A DNA stretch of 64,000 bases from NCBI RefSeq assembly GCF_008304605.1, contig NZ_PIJY01000020.1, forward strand, positions 82,298-146,297, written 5' to 3'. Of the stretch, positions 1-7,881 are shown one piece after another. A program made the translations under genes and the position numbers. This stretch comes from Oceanobacillus polygoni (GTDB lineage: Bacteria > Bacillota > Bacilli > Bacillales > Amphibacillaceae). Numbering within the stretch: position 1 is the stretch's first letter; the number at the start of each line of letters is the position of its first letter. Below the pieces are notes generated by a model that saw only the letters and a list, made by a program, of their open reading frames with translations, was not told the DNA's origin and searched no databases.

Positions 1-1
1 C

Positions 2-556
2 AAAACGAAGTTAAGGAAGGAAACAATCAATCGTTTAAAAAACTTACCGATTGATGAAAAGAAGCAAATTGAAATGGAAATAATGGAAAGACTGCTATCT
101 TCAGAACTATGGACGAACGCAGAGACAATTGGTATAACAATGGCTCAGAATTTTGAGTGGGCAACTGAGCCTATTATAGAAGCGGGTTGGAAGCAAAAAA
201 AGAGAATGGTTGTACCAAAGTGTATACCTGCCGATAAGCAACTTGATTTTTATGAAATAAGCTCTTTTGATCAGCTTGAAGCTGTATATTTTAATTTGCT
301 TGAGCCAAAGCCGGATCAAAGTAGGTTCGTTCAAAAAAAAGGTATTGACCTTTTAATAGTCCCAGGAATATTATTTGATAGAAGCGGTTACCGAATCGGC
401 TTTGGCGGTGGTTATTATGATCGATTTTTAGTCGATTTTAATCAAAAAACTGCTTCCTTATGTAGCGGTGATCAGCTAGTAGACCAGATCCCAAAAGAAA
501 AATATGATCTACCAGTCCAATATGTTATAACGAACAAGGAAATCATACATGCCTAA
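2..556 (+). CDS. yqgN: 5-formyltetrahydrofolate cyclo-ligase (5' partial)
   Basis: Converts 5-formyl-THF to 5,10-methenyl-THF with ATP, in cytosolic one-carbon metabolism. The frame is open from base 2, upstream of the first in-window ATG at 74, and those codons read KTKLRKETINRL, the basic N-terminal helix of the family. The true start therefore lies just outside the window. The C-terminal half carries the family signature GFGGGYYDRFL, preceded by the hydrophobic strand IDLLIVPGILFD. The visible 184 codons are close to the usual length of about 185-190, so only a few residues are missing. The next genes follow the B. subtilis order yqgN-yqgO-gluP. Confident family call from motif and synteny. 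Confidence 0.93.
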   Translation, partial: KTKLRKETINRLKNLPIDEKKQIEMEIMERLLSSELWTNAETIGITMAQNFEWATEPIIEAGWKQKKRMVVPKCIPADKQLDFYEISSFDQLEAVYFNLLEPKPDQSRFVQKKGIDLLIVPGILFDRSGYRIGFGGGYYDRFLVDFNQKTASLCSGDQLVDQIPKEKYDLPVQYVITNKEIIHA

Positions 557-630
557 GAATCATGATGTATGTATAATATAACTGGTTAGGAAAACAACTA
601 TGAATACCATTTAAAAAGTAGGTGGATTCA

Positions 631-819
631 TTGCGAACAGGAATAGCTTTACTTATACTGTTAATTACAACGATGTTTTTCTATCGATCGCGCTACAAAA
701 TCATGAATGCTTTATTAAGGATCGGGTTCTTTAGAAAAAAAGCGGTGGTATTGTCTATGAAGATTCCAAGTTTACGATCGAAAATGTTACAGGATGTATT
801 TTCAGTTCCAAATATGTGA
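631..819 (+). CDS. yqgO: Small membrane-anchored protein YqgO-like
   Basis: About 62 residues with one hydrophobic segment near the N terminus (LLILLITTMFFY) followed by a basic tail, so probably a single-pass membrane protein. I prefer the TTG at 631 because GGTGG at 620-624 sits six bases before it; a GTG at 622 lies inside that ribosome binding site. It falls between the cyclo-ligase and the rhomboid gene, where B. subtilis has the small gene yqgO. No function is known to me. The name rests on position and size rather than on sequence motifs. Confidence 0.6.
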   Translation: MRTGIALLILLITTMFFYRSRYKIMNALLRIGFFRKKAVVLSMKIPSLRSKMLQDVFSVPNM

Positions 820-827
820 AGTAACAG

Positions 828-860
828 AAGAGAGGCGGCGTAAATGCAGCTTCTTTTTTA
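828..860 (+). terminator. Possible weak terminator after yqgO
   Basis: AGAAG at about 830 can pair with CTTCT before a run of six T, with an imperfect GC-rich middle. It is a modest hairpin placed between yqgO and gluP, so gluP may have its own promoter in the AT-rich stretch that follows. Confidence 0.35.
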
Positions 861-978
861 TTGAAAACTTCAATATAGTATAGAGATAACCTAACTGTCA
901 GTCGGTCCATCTTTGTATGTCATGGTTCTGTAAAAATGGTTGGTCTTCTGATATGATTAGGAAGGGGAAGGTGAATAT

Positions 979-2526
979 ATGTATCTTGATGACCAATATA
1001 AGCTTTATCATACGGCATACGAGCTCGTATCCAAACATCAATTTGATATTCTGCATATCGACCATAATGCAAGTGAAATATGGCTCAAAAAATATGGAAA
1101 TAAAAGATCTCAAGTAGTCCGCCTTATACAAAAAGGCTTTGACTGGAAAAATCATTTGAAGCACGATGTTGCACTCGTGTTCCAAAAAGTAAAGGCGATG
1201 AAAAAGCTATTAGCTAGTAAACATATTGAAATACACAATGTGTACATATCTTCTCATGTTCCAGTAGATGACTGGGAAGGCTTAAAGAAACCAATGCAGT
1301 TAAAAGAGAAGAATCCATTAAAAATGAAATTGTATTATTTAGATGATGAAGGATATCGTGGAGAGCTGGAAAGGCTTCAAGCTGATTTAGCTGTTCAGCT
1401 TATGACGATTCCAGATGATGTTGATGAACAGCAAAAAGAGCAAGACGTACAAAATTATAAGGTGTACTTAACAGAAGCGCTTGAGAATAAGCATAAGGAA
1501 GTTGAAAATGTCTTTTCATTTGGTAAGCCATATTTTACATATTTATTAATTGCTATTAATGTTTTTTTATTTATTTTGCTTGAAAGGAATGGAGGCAGCA
1601 CTTCCATTGACACCCTTATTGACATGGGTGCTAAGTATAACCCCAGTATTATCGAAGGGGAGTGGTGGCGAATTGTTAGTTCCATGTTCCTCCATATTGG
1701 CTTCCTTCATCTATTAATGAACATGCTCGCAGTTTATTATTTAGGAACAGCAATTGAACGAATCTTTGGCAGAATGCGATTCCTATTTATATATTTCTTA
1801 GCCGGAATCGGTGGTGGCTTGGCAAGCTTTGCATTTACAACAAATGTGTCTGCTGGTGCCTCTGGAGCAATTTTTGGATTGTTTGGAGCGCTGCTATTCT
1901 TTGGTATTATTTATAAGCGGATTTTCTTCCAAACGATGGGAACGAATATTCTAATTATACTTCTCATTAATATCGTTTTAGGGTTTTCCATTGAACAGAT
2001 TGACATGGGAGCACATATTGGTGGGCTTCTAGCAGGGTTTCTAGCATCAGCAATGATACATCTTCCTAAAAAGAAAAATATAAAGACACAATGTATTGGT
2101 TTTATTGCTTACGCTATTCTGATAGTAGGTCTTGTCATTTTTGGATTAAATAGCAATATGAATAACCAGTCCTATTATTTAATACAAATAGAGCAATTAT
2201 TATTGGATAATCAATTTGAAGAAGTTGTTCCTGTAGCAACGGACGCGTTAGAGATTGATGGTGATATGCAAGGTTTGATTTTATTCCAGCGATCATATGC
2301 ATATATTGAATTAAATGAACTGGAATTAGCAATCGAGGATTTAGAGCAGAGTATATTACATGAACCTGTACTACCTGAAGCCTTTTATAATTTAGCGTTA
2401 TTGTATGACAGTAGCGGTCAGCTCGAAAAGGCTAAAGAAATGATAACGAAAGCATATGAGTTAAACCCAAATGAAGCGTCATTTATAAATACTTATAAAA
2501 AAATCACAGGAGAATCACCCGAATAA
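979..2526 (+). CDS. gluP: Rhomboid intramembrane serine protease with TPR domain
   Basis: Membrane-embedded serine protease of the GluP/YqgP type, 515 residues against about 507 in B. subtilis. Residues 1-175 are a soluble N-terminal domain. Membrane helices run from about 180 to 395. The catalytic serine is in GASGAIFG (Ser295) and the catalytic histidine in MGAHIGG (His346). Residues of about 400-510 form tetratricopeptide-like helices (FYNLALLYDSSGQLEKAKEM). GAAGGTG lies before the ATG at 979. In B. subtilis the homologue cleaves membrane substrates such as a magnesium transporter and cooperates with FtsH; a similar role here is inference. It sits upstream of yqgQ-glcK as in Bacillus, but a reverse-strand gene separates them. 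Confidence 0.95.
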   Translation: MYLDDQYKLYHTAYELVSKHQFDILHIDHNASEIWLKKYGNKRSQVVRLIQKGFDWKNHLKHDVALVFQKVKAMKKLLASKHIEIHNVYISSHVPVDDWEGLKKPMQLKEKNPLKMKLYYLDDEGYRGELERLQADLAVQLMTIPDDVDEQQKEQDVQNYKVYLTEALENKHKEVENVFSFGKPYFTYLLIAINVFLFILLERNGGSTSIDTLIDMGAKYNPSIIEGEWWRIVSSMFLHIGFLHLLMNMLAVYYLGTAIERIFGRMRFLFIYFLAGIGGGLASFAFTTNVSAGASGAIFGLFGALLFFGIIYKRIFFQTMGTNILIILLINIVLGFSIEQIDMGAHIGGLLAGFLASAMIHLPKKKNIKTQCIGFIAYAILIVGLVIFGLNSNMNNQSYYLIQIEQLLLDNQFEEVVPVATDALEIDGDMQGLILFQRSYAYIELNELELAIEDLEQSILHEPVLPEAFYNLALLYDSSGQLEKAKEMITKAYELNPNEASFINTYKKITGESPE

Positions 2527-2553
2527 AAGCGCCAATTAAGGCGCTTTTTTTAA
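2526..2553. terminator. Bidirectional terminator, gluP / unknown gene
   Basis: AAAGCGCC (2527-2534) pairs with GGCGCTTT (2540-2547), followed by T7 on the plus strand and preceded by an A-run that works in the other direction. It lies between two convergent genes. Confidence 0.85.
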
Positions 2554-2565
2554 CGAACGGAATGC

Positions 2566-3417
2566 TTACGGGATACGTTGGATTAGTTGTTCTCGTTCTC
2601 CATTTAATTCGAATAAAACGTATAAATGTGTATTCTGTTTATCAATTAAAATAAGTGGAATGTAGCTTTCTAGCTGATTCTCAGAAGATTCAGTGGCAGG
2701 GATAATATAATTTTTGTACAAGCCTTCCCAGAGCCTGCCTATTAATTCGTTTGTTTCTTGCTGAGACATATTTGGTAGTGGTTTATTGTTGTATTTATAC
2801 AAGTCCACAAGTGGGATTGCTAGATAATTTTCTGGGTCGATTTGAAAATATTGAATTAATAAATGCCATTGAAAGAGTAATTGCTGTTTTGAAGAACGAT
2901 CGAGCAATTCTTTCCACTCGGATTCAAATGTTGTAACGGGTTGTTTGAAAGCTTTAATGGGTGTAGCAGGAGAATCAATGACATATAATTCATCATATGT
3001 CATTGCCTGTACACTTTTTATCACTTCACCGCCAGAATGATTCTCACCATGATGAAAAGAAATACTTTGGAAATGGCTTGAGTCCTCACTTGTAACGGTT
3101 TCATCAATCTGGATTCGGTCTGTATTTTGAACCCACTTACTACGTACACCACGAAGTATACCATTATCAAACAGCAGTGATACATCCTGTCTAAGATACA
3201 TACTTTTATCACTGGACGAATTTATATTCCATCCAATATCATAGGAGTCCGCTCCGGTTACAGCCTGTAACGTTAACGAAGTATTCGCTTCTTGGATGGA
3301 GCTTTGTTCATCTAGAGGGAAAAAACGAACTGTAGGAAGTGTATTTGACCTCAGTACTAATATACTTCCTATAGATAATAGTGCCACAAAAATTAGTAAT
3401 GATTTCCATTTTATCAT
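2566..3417 (-). CDS. Unknown secreted or membrane-anchored protein
   Basis: 283 residues. I do not recognise the family. The N terminus has a short basic start and one hydrophobic stretch (residues about 6-23), with no lipobox cysteine, so it looks like a signal anchor with the rest outside the membrane. The body is hydrophilic, rich in Ser, Gln and Glu, with alternating strand-like segments (SLTLQAVTGADSYDIGWNIN) in the first half and helical segments in the second. AAAAGGAATG precedes the ATG. It is transcribed against its neighbours and interrupts the usual gluP-yqgQ-glcK run. Upstream, TCATATT and CATGTACA are 14 bases apart, faintly like a sigma-E promoter, but the -10 match is poor. Confidence 0.6.
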   Translation of the reverse strand: MIKWKSLLIFVALLSIGSILVLRSNTLPTVRFFPLDEQSSIQEANTSLTLQAVTGADSYDIGWNINSSSDKSMYLRQDVSLLFDNGILRGVRSKWVQNTDRIQIDETVTSEDSSHFQSISFHHGENHSGGEVIKSVQAMTYDELYVIDSPATPIKAFKQPVTTFESEWKELLDRSSKQQLLFQWHLLIQYFQIDPENYLAIPLVDLYKYNNKPLPNMSQQETNELIGRLWEGLYKNYIIPATESSENQLESYIPLILIDKQNTHLYVLFELNGEREQLIQRIP

Positions 3418-3593
3418 TATTTGTCATTCCTTTTGTACATGACTTGTCTTTAAAAAATATGAATATATAAGGATATTTATGTTTAGGAATCCATAATTAT
3501 AGGATTGGAAACAATCCAACGAATTAATGTTAAGTTGTTACGAAAGTATAAATTACATTTTATGGGTATATAATTCCTCAAATTTCATTTCTT

Positions 3594-3602
3594 TGGTATA
3601 AT
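3594..3602 (+). promoter_or_regulatory. Extended -10 promoter of yqgQ-glcK
   Basis: TGGTATAAT is a perfect extended -10 element with no good -35. Transcription would begin near 3609, leaving only about 11 bases before the ATG at 3620. This supports that ATG over the one at 3608, which would lie at or before the transcript start. Confidence 0.6.
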
Positions 3603-3619
3603 GATAAATGGTGGTTCAA

Positions 3620-3826
3620 ATGAAAACTGTTTATGACATACAACAATTATTAAAACGTTATGGTACATTCATCTATACTGGTGATCGGTTAGGCGATCTT
3701 GAATTAATGGAAATGGAATTGGATGAATTATATCAGCTGAAATTCGTGCAAATGAAGGATTATCAACAAGCAAAAATGTTACTAAAAAAAGAAAAACGGC
3801 TCATTATGGACAAAAGGGGCGAGTAA
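3620..3826 (+). CDS. yqgQ: YqgQ family small protein
   Basis: About 68 residues from the ATG at 3620, which has GGTGG five bases upstream. The upstream ATG at 3608 has no ribosome binding site. The sequence (TVYDIQQLLKRYGTFIYTGDR, then a Leu/Glu-rich helix) is the YqgQ family of all-helical small proteins, which B. subtilis also encodes immediately before glcK. The stop is only three bases before glcK, so the two are co-transcribed. The molecular role is unknown; a nucleic-acid-binding role has been suggested for the fold, but nothing here tests that. Confidence 0.85.
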   Translation: MKTVYDIQQLLKRYGTFIYTGDRLGDLELMEMELDELYQLKFVQMKDYQQAKMLLKKEKRLIMDKRGE

Positions 3827-3829
3827 GTC

Positions 3830-4801
3830 ATGGAAAAATTACTATTGGGGATAGATATTGGTGGAACATCTGTAAAAATTGGTATTATCAATCAACAGGG
3901 TGAGATCCAAGAGAAGTGGGAAGTTCCGACGAACAAATTAAATGCTGGTGTTACCATAGTCGATGAGATTTGGGCTTCTATTGAGAGCAAGTTAAGCATA
4001 TTACATCTAAGTATAAGCTCATTTTTAGGGGTTGGTGTTGGAGCTCCAGGATTTATTGATATGGATTCAGGAGTTGTAAGTGTAGCGGTGAATATTGGGT
4101 GGAAAGACTTCCCATTAGCGGATCAATTAAAAGAAAAATCTGGTTTGCCTGTGTTTGTTGCCAATGATGCTAATATTGCCGTCTTAGGTGAAAATTGGAC
4201 AGGTGCTGGCGATCAAGCGAAGAATTTAATCGCACTAACACTTGGCACTGGAGTAGGTGGAGGTATTATCGTTAATGGCTCCATACTTAATGGAACAAAT
4301 GGAATGGCTGGAGAGCTTGGTCATCTAAGCATCGAAAAAGAAGGCTATCCATGTAATTGTGGCAATAATGGATGCCTAGAAACAATAGCATCAGCAACAG
4401 GAATTGTACGTCAGGCTATGGATAAAATAATGAGCCACCCTGATAGTAAACTTGCAGAAATTTATAAAAAAAATCAAGCGATTACAGCAAAGGACGTCTT
4501 TGATTTGGCCAAGGTGGGAGATGTGATTGCAGAGCTCATTGTAAAAAGGACTGCAGATGTACTTGGTCAAGTAATTGCCGATCTTGGAGTTGTTGTCAAT
4601 CCTTCTAACGTCTTGATTGGTGGCGGTGTTTCTAAAGCTGGAGACCTGCTCGTTGATGAGATTCGGACAGCTTTTAAAAAATATGCTTTACCACGAGTAG
4701 CGGATGCTTGTGAAATTAAAGTCGCGCAACTTGGAAATGATGCGGGTATAATAGGTGGAGCGTATTTAGTATTGCAACAGATGAATAACGACAATAGTTA
4801 G
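3830..4801 (+). CDS. glcK: ROK-family glucokinase
   Basis: Phosphorylates free glucose to glucose-6-phosphate with ATP in the cytosol. 323 residues, the same size class as Bacillus GlcK. The N-terminal phosphate loop LLGIDIGGTSVKIGI, the catalytic region FVANDANIAVLGE and the ROK zinc site CNCGNNGCLE (about residues 180-190) are all present, as is the C-terminal nucleotide-binding IGGGVSKAGD. The start ATG at 3830 follows yqgQ by three bases, with GGGGCGAG overlapping the yqgQ end as its ribosome binding site. ROK proteins also include repressors and other sugar kinases, but there is no HTH domain and the synteny is that of glcK. Confidence 0.95.
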   Translation: MEKLLLGIDIGGTSVKIGIINQQGEIQEKWEVPTNKLNAGVTIVDEIWASIESKLSILHLSISSFLGVGVGAPGFIDMDSGVVSVAVNIGWKDFPLADQLKEKSGLPVFVANDANIAVLGENWTGAGDQAKNLIALTLGTGVGGGIIVNGSILNGTNGMAGELGHLSIEKEGYPCNCGNNGCLETIASATGIVRQAMDKIMSHPDSKLAEIYKKNQAITAKDVFDLAKVGDVIAELIVKRTADVLGQVIADLGVVVNPSNVLIGGGVSKAGDLLVDEIRTAFKKYALPRVADACEIKVAQLGNDAGIIGGAYLVLQQMNNDNS

Positions 4802-4867
4802 ACTTGATTTTTTTGTGATTTCTATTAGAATAGTAAGCTACCAAATATAAATTAATTGTAAAATAGT

Positions 4868-4894
4868 TGAAACCTTTTATAGGACATACACGTC
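4868..4894 (+). promoter_or_regulatory. ECF-sigma-type promoter (SigM/W/X-like) of LTA synthase gene
   Basis: TGAAAC (4868-4873) and CGTC (4891-4894) are separated by 17 bases, which matches the Bacillus extracytoplasmic-function sigma consensus. It points at the LTA synthase family gene, leaving a leader of about 300 bases. Which sigma factor uses it cannot be read from the sequence. Confidence 0.65.
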
Positions 4895-4912
4895 TTATAT
4901 AGTACCAACTTT

Positions 4913-4928
4913 GTAAACAAATGTTTAC
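4913..4928. repeat. Perfect inverted repeat, candidate operator
   Basis: GTAAACA-AA-TGTTTAC is a perfect 7+7 palindrome with a two-base spacer. It lies about 12 bases downstream of the expected start of transcription from the ECF-type promoter, where a repressor or roadblock would act. The binding protein is unknown. The remaining leader, 4929-5203, shows no further gene or clear structure. Confidence 0.4.
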
Positions 4929-5203
4929 TGTTCCATCATAAAGGGAAAAAGGGTGCAAGTGATGTAGTGATGTTTCACCTTTTAAGCTAGACGAGAAAAG
5001 ATATTTTTAAAAGGAGAAACATTAAAAAACAATTGAACAGGTTCTTATACTTTGCAAGTGCTAGATTAGAAAAAAAGGAAATGGAAACAATTTTTTCTGT
5101 AGCTATGTTACACATACTTAATTGAATGGTTACAGAACAGCAAAAACATTCCTTCGTTATAGCATACAATAGGAATGAGTTTTACTTTTTAGGAGGAAGC
5201 AAG

Positions 5204-7138
5204 ATGAAGTTTAAACGACCCACAATCCCCTTATATATAATCGCAGCATTATTATTTGGGCTAAAAACATACTTTGTATATCGATTTATGTTTGACATTG
5301 AATTGGACAATTCAATGCAGGAGTTAATATTATTTATTAACCCGTTTGTATCAGCATTTCTTATTTTCGCGATTAGCGTATGGTTTAATAAGCGTTCTCG
5401 TCAAATGAAATTTATAAGGTATACAGCCTTGATAGGTTCATTTGTCGTTTTTGCAAATCTTGTATTCTATCGCCAATTTACCGATTTTATTACAATTCCA
5501 CAATTATTCATGGGAAGTAATATGGCAGACTTAGGTTCAAGTATTCTAACCTTAATCATGCCTTATGATATTCTGTTTTTTGCTGATGCAGTTCTTATTT
5601 GGTATTTAAGTAAAAAACAAGAAACGAAATTATCGGTAGCTTATCCGAAAAGCGGAAAAGTGTTTGCATTAGCAATGTCTTTAGCGCTGCTAGCGGGTAA
5701 CTTTTTCTTGGCGGAAATGGAAAGACCACAGCTATTTACACGTGCTTTTGATCGTGAATATTTAGTGAAGAATATTGGATTGTTCAACTACCATGTTTAC
5801 GACCTTGTTGTTCATTCAAAAACAGAATCACAGCGTGTTTTTGCAGATGGTAATGAGATTCCAGAAATTCAGGAATACATTAATGAGCATGTAAAGGTAA
5901 CTGGGAAATCAAATATGTTTGGAGCTGCAGAAGGCAAGAATGTGATCTTTATTAATGCCGAATCATTACAACAATTCGTTATTAATAATGAGGTAAATGG
6001 GGAAGAGGTAACACCATTCTTAAATAGCTTGACAGAAGATGAGGATACGTATTACTTCGAGAACTTTTACGAACAAACAGGTCAGGGAAACACTTCTGAT
6101 TCTGAGTTCTTAGTCGAAAATTCACTTTACCCATTATCTAGAGGTGCAGTATTTTTCACACATGGTGGAAATGAATATCATGCCTTACCAGAGATAATTA
6201 AGGAGGAAGGCTATACATCTTCCGTTCTTCATGCAAATAACAAAAGCTTTTGGAACCGAGATGGAATGTATGATAGTTTGGAAATCGATCATTTTTATGA
6301 TGAGGTAGCCTATGAAATTACGAATGAAAACTCAGTCGGTTGGGGTTTAAAGGATAAGCCATTCTTTGAACAGTCCATTAAATATTTACAATCAATGGAA
6401 CAACCTTTCTATACGAAATTTATTACGCTAACGAATCACTTTCCATTTGAGCTAGACGAAGAAGATAAGTCAATTGATCCCTACGATTCAAATTCAAACA
6501 CACTGAATAACTATTTCCCAACTGTAAGGTATATGGATGAGGCTTTGGAAGACTTCTTCGAACAGCTGAAAGATGCTGGAATTTATGAAGATTCCATCAT
6601 CATTATCATGGGAGACCATATCGGAATTAGTGCGAATCATAATCGTGCCATGAGTATGTACCTTGATCAAGATGAAATAACACCTTATGATCAAGTGCAA
6701 TTGCTACGTGTACCAATGTTTATTCATATCCCTGGCGATGGAAATGGGAAGGTAATGTCTGAAGTTACTGGTCAAATCGATATGAAACCTACGATTCTTA
6801 GTCTGTTGGGTATTGAGGCAGAAGATGATCTTTACTTCGGAAACGACGTATTCTCTGATAAAAGAAAAGGATATATTGCATTAAGAAATGGAGATTTCAT
6901 CAGTGATGATTATGTTTCTACCTACGGTATTTGCTATGATCGTGAAACTGGTGAACCGGTAGAAGAAGACAGTGAAGAATTGGATACGAATGCGGAAGAA
7001 GGGACTCAAACAGGTCCTGTAAATGCATGTAGTCCAATAACTGAAAAAGTTGAAACAGAGTTATCTTATTCTGATAACCTAATTTATGGTGACTTGTTCC
7101 GTTTTATTGATTTCGGCGATAAGGAAACTGTAAAGTAA
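5204..7138 (+). CDS. yqgS: LTA synthase family protein (polyglycerol phosphate transferase)
   Basis: 644 residues from the ATG at 5204, which follows AGGAGGAAGCAAG; an ATG at 5126 has no binding site. Five N-terminal membrane helices (to about residue 180) are followed by an extracellular alkaline-phosphatase-like sulfatase domain. The catalytic threonine lies in GQGNTSDSEF and counts to Thr297, the position known for B. subtilis LtaS. The metal-site segments NVIFINAES and IIIMGDHIG are present. It adds glycerol phosphate from phosphatidylglycerol to lipoteichoic acid. Bacillus has several paralogues, and position after glcK matches yqgS. A candidate ECF-sigma promoter upstream suggests envelope-stress control. 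Confidence 0.93.
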   Translation: MKFKRPTIPLYIIAALLFGLKTYFVYRFMFDIELDNSMQELILFINPFVSAFLIFAISVWFNKRSRQMKFIRYTALIGSFVVFANLVFYRQFTDFITIPQLFMGSNMADLGSSILTLIMPYDILFFADAVLIWYLSKKQETKLSVAYPKSGKVFALAMSLALLAGNFFLAEMERPQLFTRAFDREYLVKNIGLFNYHVYDLVVHSKTESQRVFADGNEIPEIQEYINEHVKVTGKSNMFGAAEGKNVIFINAESLQQFVINNEVNGEEVTPFLNSLTEDEDTYYFENFYEQTGQGNTSDSEFLVENSLYPLSRGAVFFTHGGNEYHALPEIIKEEGYTSSVLHANNKSFWNRDGMYDSLEIDHFYDEVAYEITNENSVGWGLKDKPFFEQSIKYLQSMEQPFYTKFITLTNHFPFELDEEDKSIDPYDSNSNTLNNYFPTVRYMDEALEDFFEQLKDAGIYEDSIIIIMGDHIGISANHNRAMSMYLDQDEITPYDQVQLLRVPMFIHIPGDGNGKVMSEVTGQIDMKPTILSLLGIEAEDDLYFGNDVFSDKRKGYIALRNGDFISDDYVSTYGICYDRETGEPVEEDSEELDTNAEEGTQTGPVNACSPITEKVETELSYSDNLIYGDLFRFIDFGDKETVK

Positions 7139-7149
7139 CTAAAAGTTTA

Positions 7150-7190
7150 TAGCCGTCTATAGTAGTCATACTGTAGTCGGCTATTTTTTT
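7150..7190 (+). terminator. Terminator of LTA synthase gene
   Basis: A long imperfect stem (TAGCCG...CGGCTA) is followed by T7, ten bases after the stop codon. Confidence 0.85.
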
Positions 7191-7284
7191 GCTTTGATAT
7201 ATAGAAAGTGGGTTTTCGCATTTATATCTTGGAGGAAATATTTAAGCGACAAAATCTTAGGTTCATAATTTTTTTTATACAACT

Positions 7285-7316
7285 AAAAAAGTTAACTCCG
7301 AAAAGTTAACTTTTTG
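7285..7316 (-). terminator. Terminator of yqgW
   Basis: AAAAAGTTAACT pairs perfectly with AGTTAACTTTTT around a six-base loop. Read on the minus strand it ends in a T-run just after the yqgW stop. Confidence 0.8.
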
Positions 7317-7339
7317 CTTCTAATGATCGTTTGATTAAA

Positions 7340-7513
7340 TTACCCAGCGATTTCTGATATAATTGTTGCAATGGAGAAGAACCCAAATGCTAATGCTGTC
7401 AAAGCTGAAAATGCTAAAGCAAATAGATTTTTATACTTTAGTTGACGAATAACTGATACTACAGCAAGTAATGCGACGAATAATAATACGATTGCTAAAA
7501 TAAGATGTCCCAC
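7340..7513 (-). CDS. yqgW: Small membrane protein YqgW (DUF2759)
   Basis: 57 residues reading MGHLILAIVLLFVALLAVV at the start, with a second hydrophobic segment at about 31-52 (FALAFSALTALAFGFFSIAT). It has two membrane helices joined by a short basic loop (RQLKYKN), the layout of the DUF2759 family that includes Bacillus YqgW. The GTG start at 7513 has AAAGGAGG nine bases upstream (7523-7530), and a strong terminator follows the stop. B. subtilis has this gene next to yqgX, divergently placed as here. The function is not known. Confidence 0.8.
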   Translation of the reverse strand: MGHLILAIVLLFVALLAVVSVIRQLKYKNLFALAFSALTALAFGFFSIATIISEIAG

Positions 7514-7659
7514 AACTATTATCCTCCTTTGAAGCGTTCTTGTTCCTAATGTTAAAAAATTGAATTAGGAATTGTTTTTATATTATTATGTAACTAAGAC
7601 CGTATAATATTTATTCTAAAACATTAAATTGTTTTTGTCGAGTAATTGTAAAACGTTTT

Positions 7660-7850
7660 CTCACGCATTAACGGGCTGTAATACCCTCAGCTCTAAATGT
7701 GAGGGGACCAAAACGCGTGAAGATGGGGGTAAACAGCCCACAAATTACTGATGCTGTTCAAGCGCATTTAGGTTATACCCTTGCGGTACTAACATTTAGT
7801 GGAGCAGAAGGGAAGCTCCCACTAAATGAAGTTTCACTTTATAAAGTGAA
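7660..7850 (+). other. Structured element upstream of yqgX: IS200/IS605 right-end relic or RNA leader
   Basis: Three nested foldings are visible. GGGCTGT (7673-7679) pairs with ACAGCCC (7733-7739), enclosing CCCTC (7684-7688) paired with GAGGG (7701-7705). CACGC (7662-7666) can pair with GCGTG (7715-7719), a possible pseudoknot. Next comes a long hairpin, CATTTAGTGGAGC with GCTCCCACTAAATG (7793-7826), and then the palindrome TTCACTTTATAAAGTGAA (7832-7849). No U-run follows, so it is not a terminator. The hairpin with GAAGCTCCCAC resembles the conserved 3' ends (omega-RNA/right end) of tnpB elements, but no tnpB is left. I do not match it to a riboswitch class. It is read through in frame into yqgX. 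Confidence 0.45.
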
Positions 7851-7881
7851 TACATATACAATTGAATTGGAGGTTTTTTTA

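Noticed and set aside
3420-3460. Sigma-E promoter for the unknown reverse gene
   Set aside because: The -35 TCATATT and the 14-base spacing fit, but the -10 CATGTACA matches only about half of the consensus.
7640-7665. CRE-like site TGTAAAACGTTTTC for CcpA
   Set aside because: One base too many between TGTAA and CG for the catabolite-repression consensus. It is kept only as a short palindrome.
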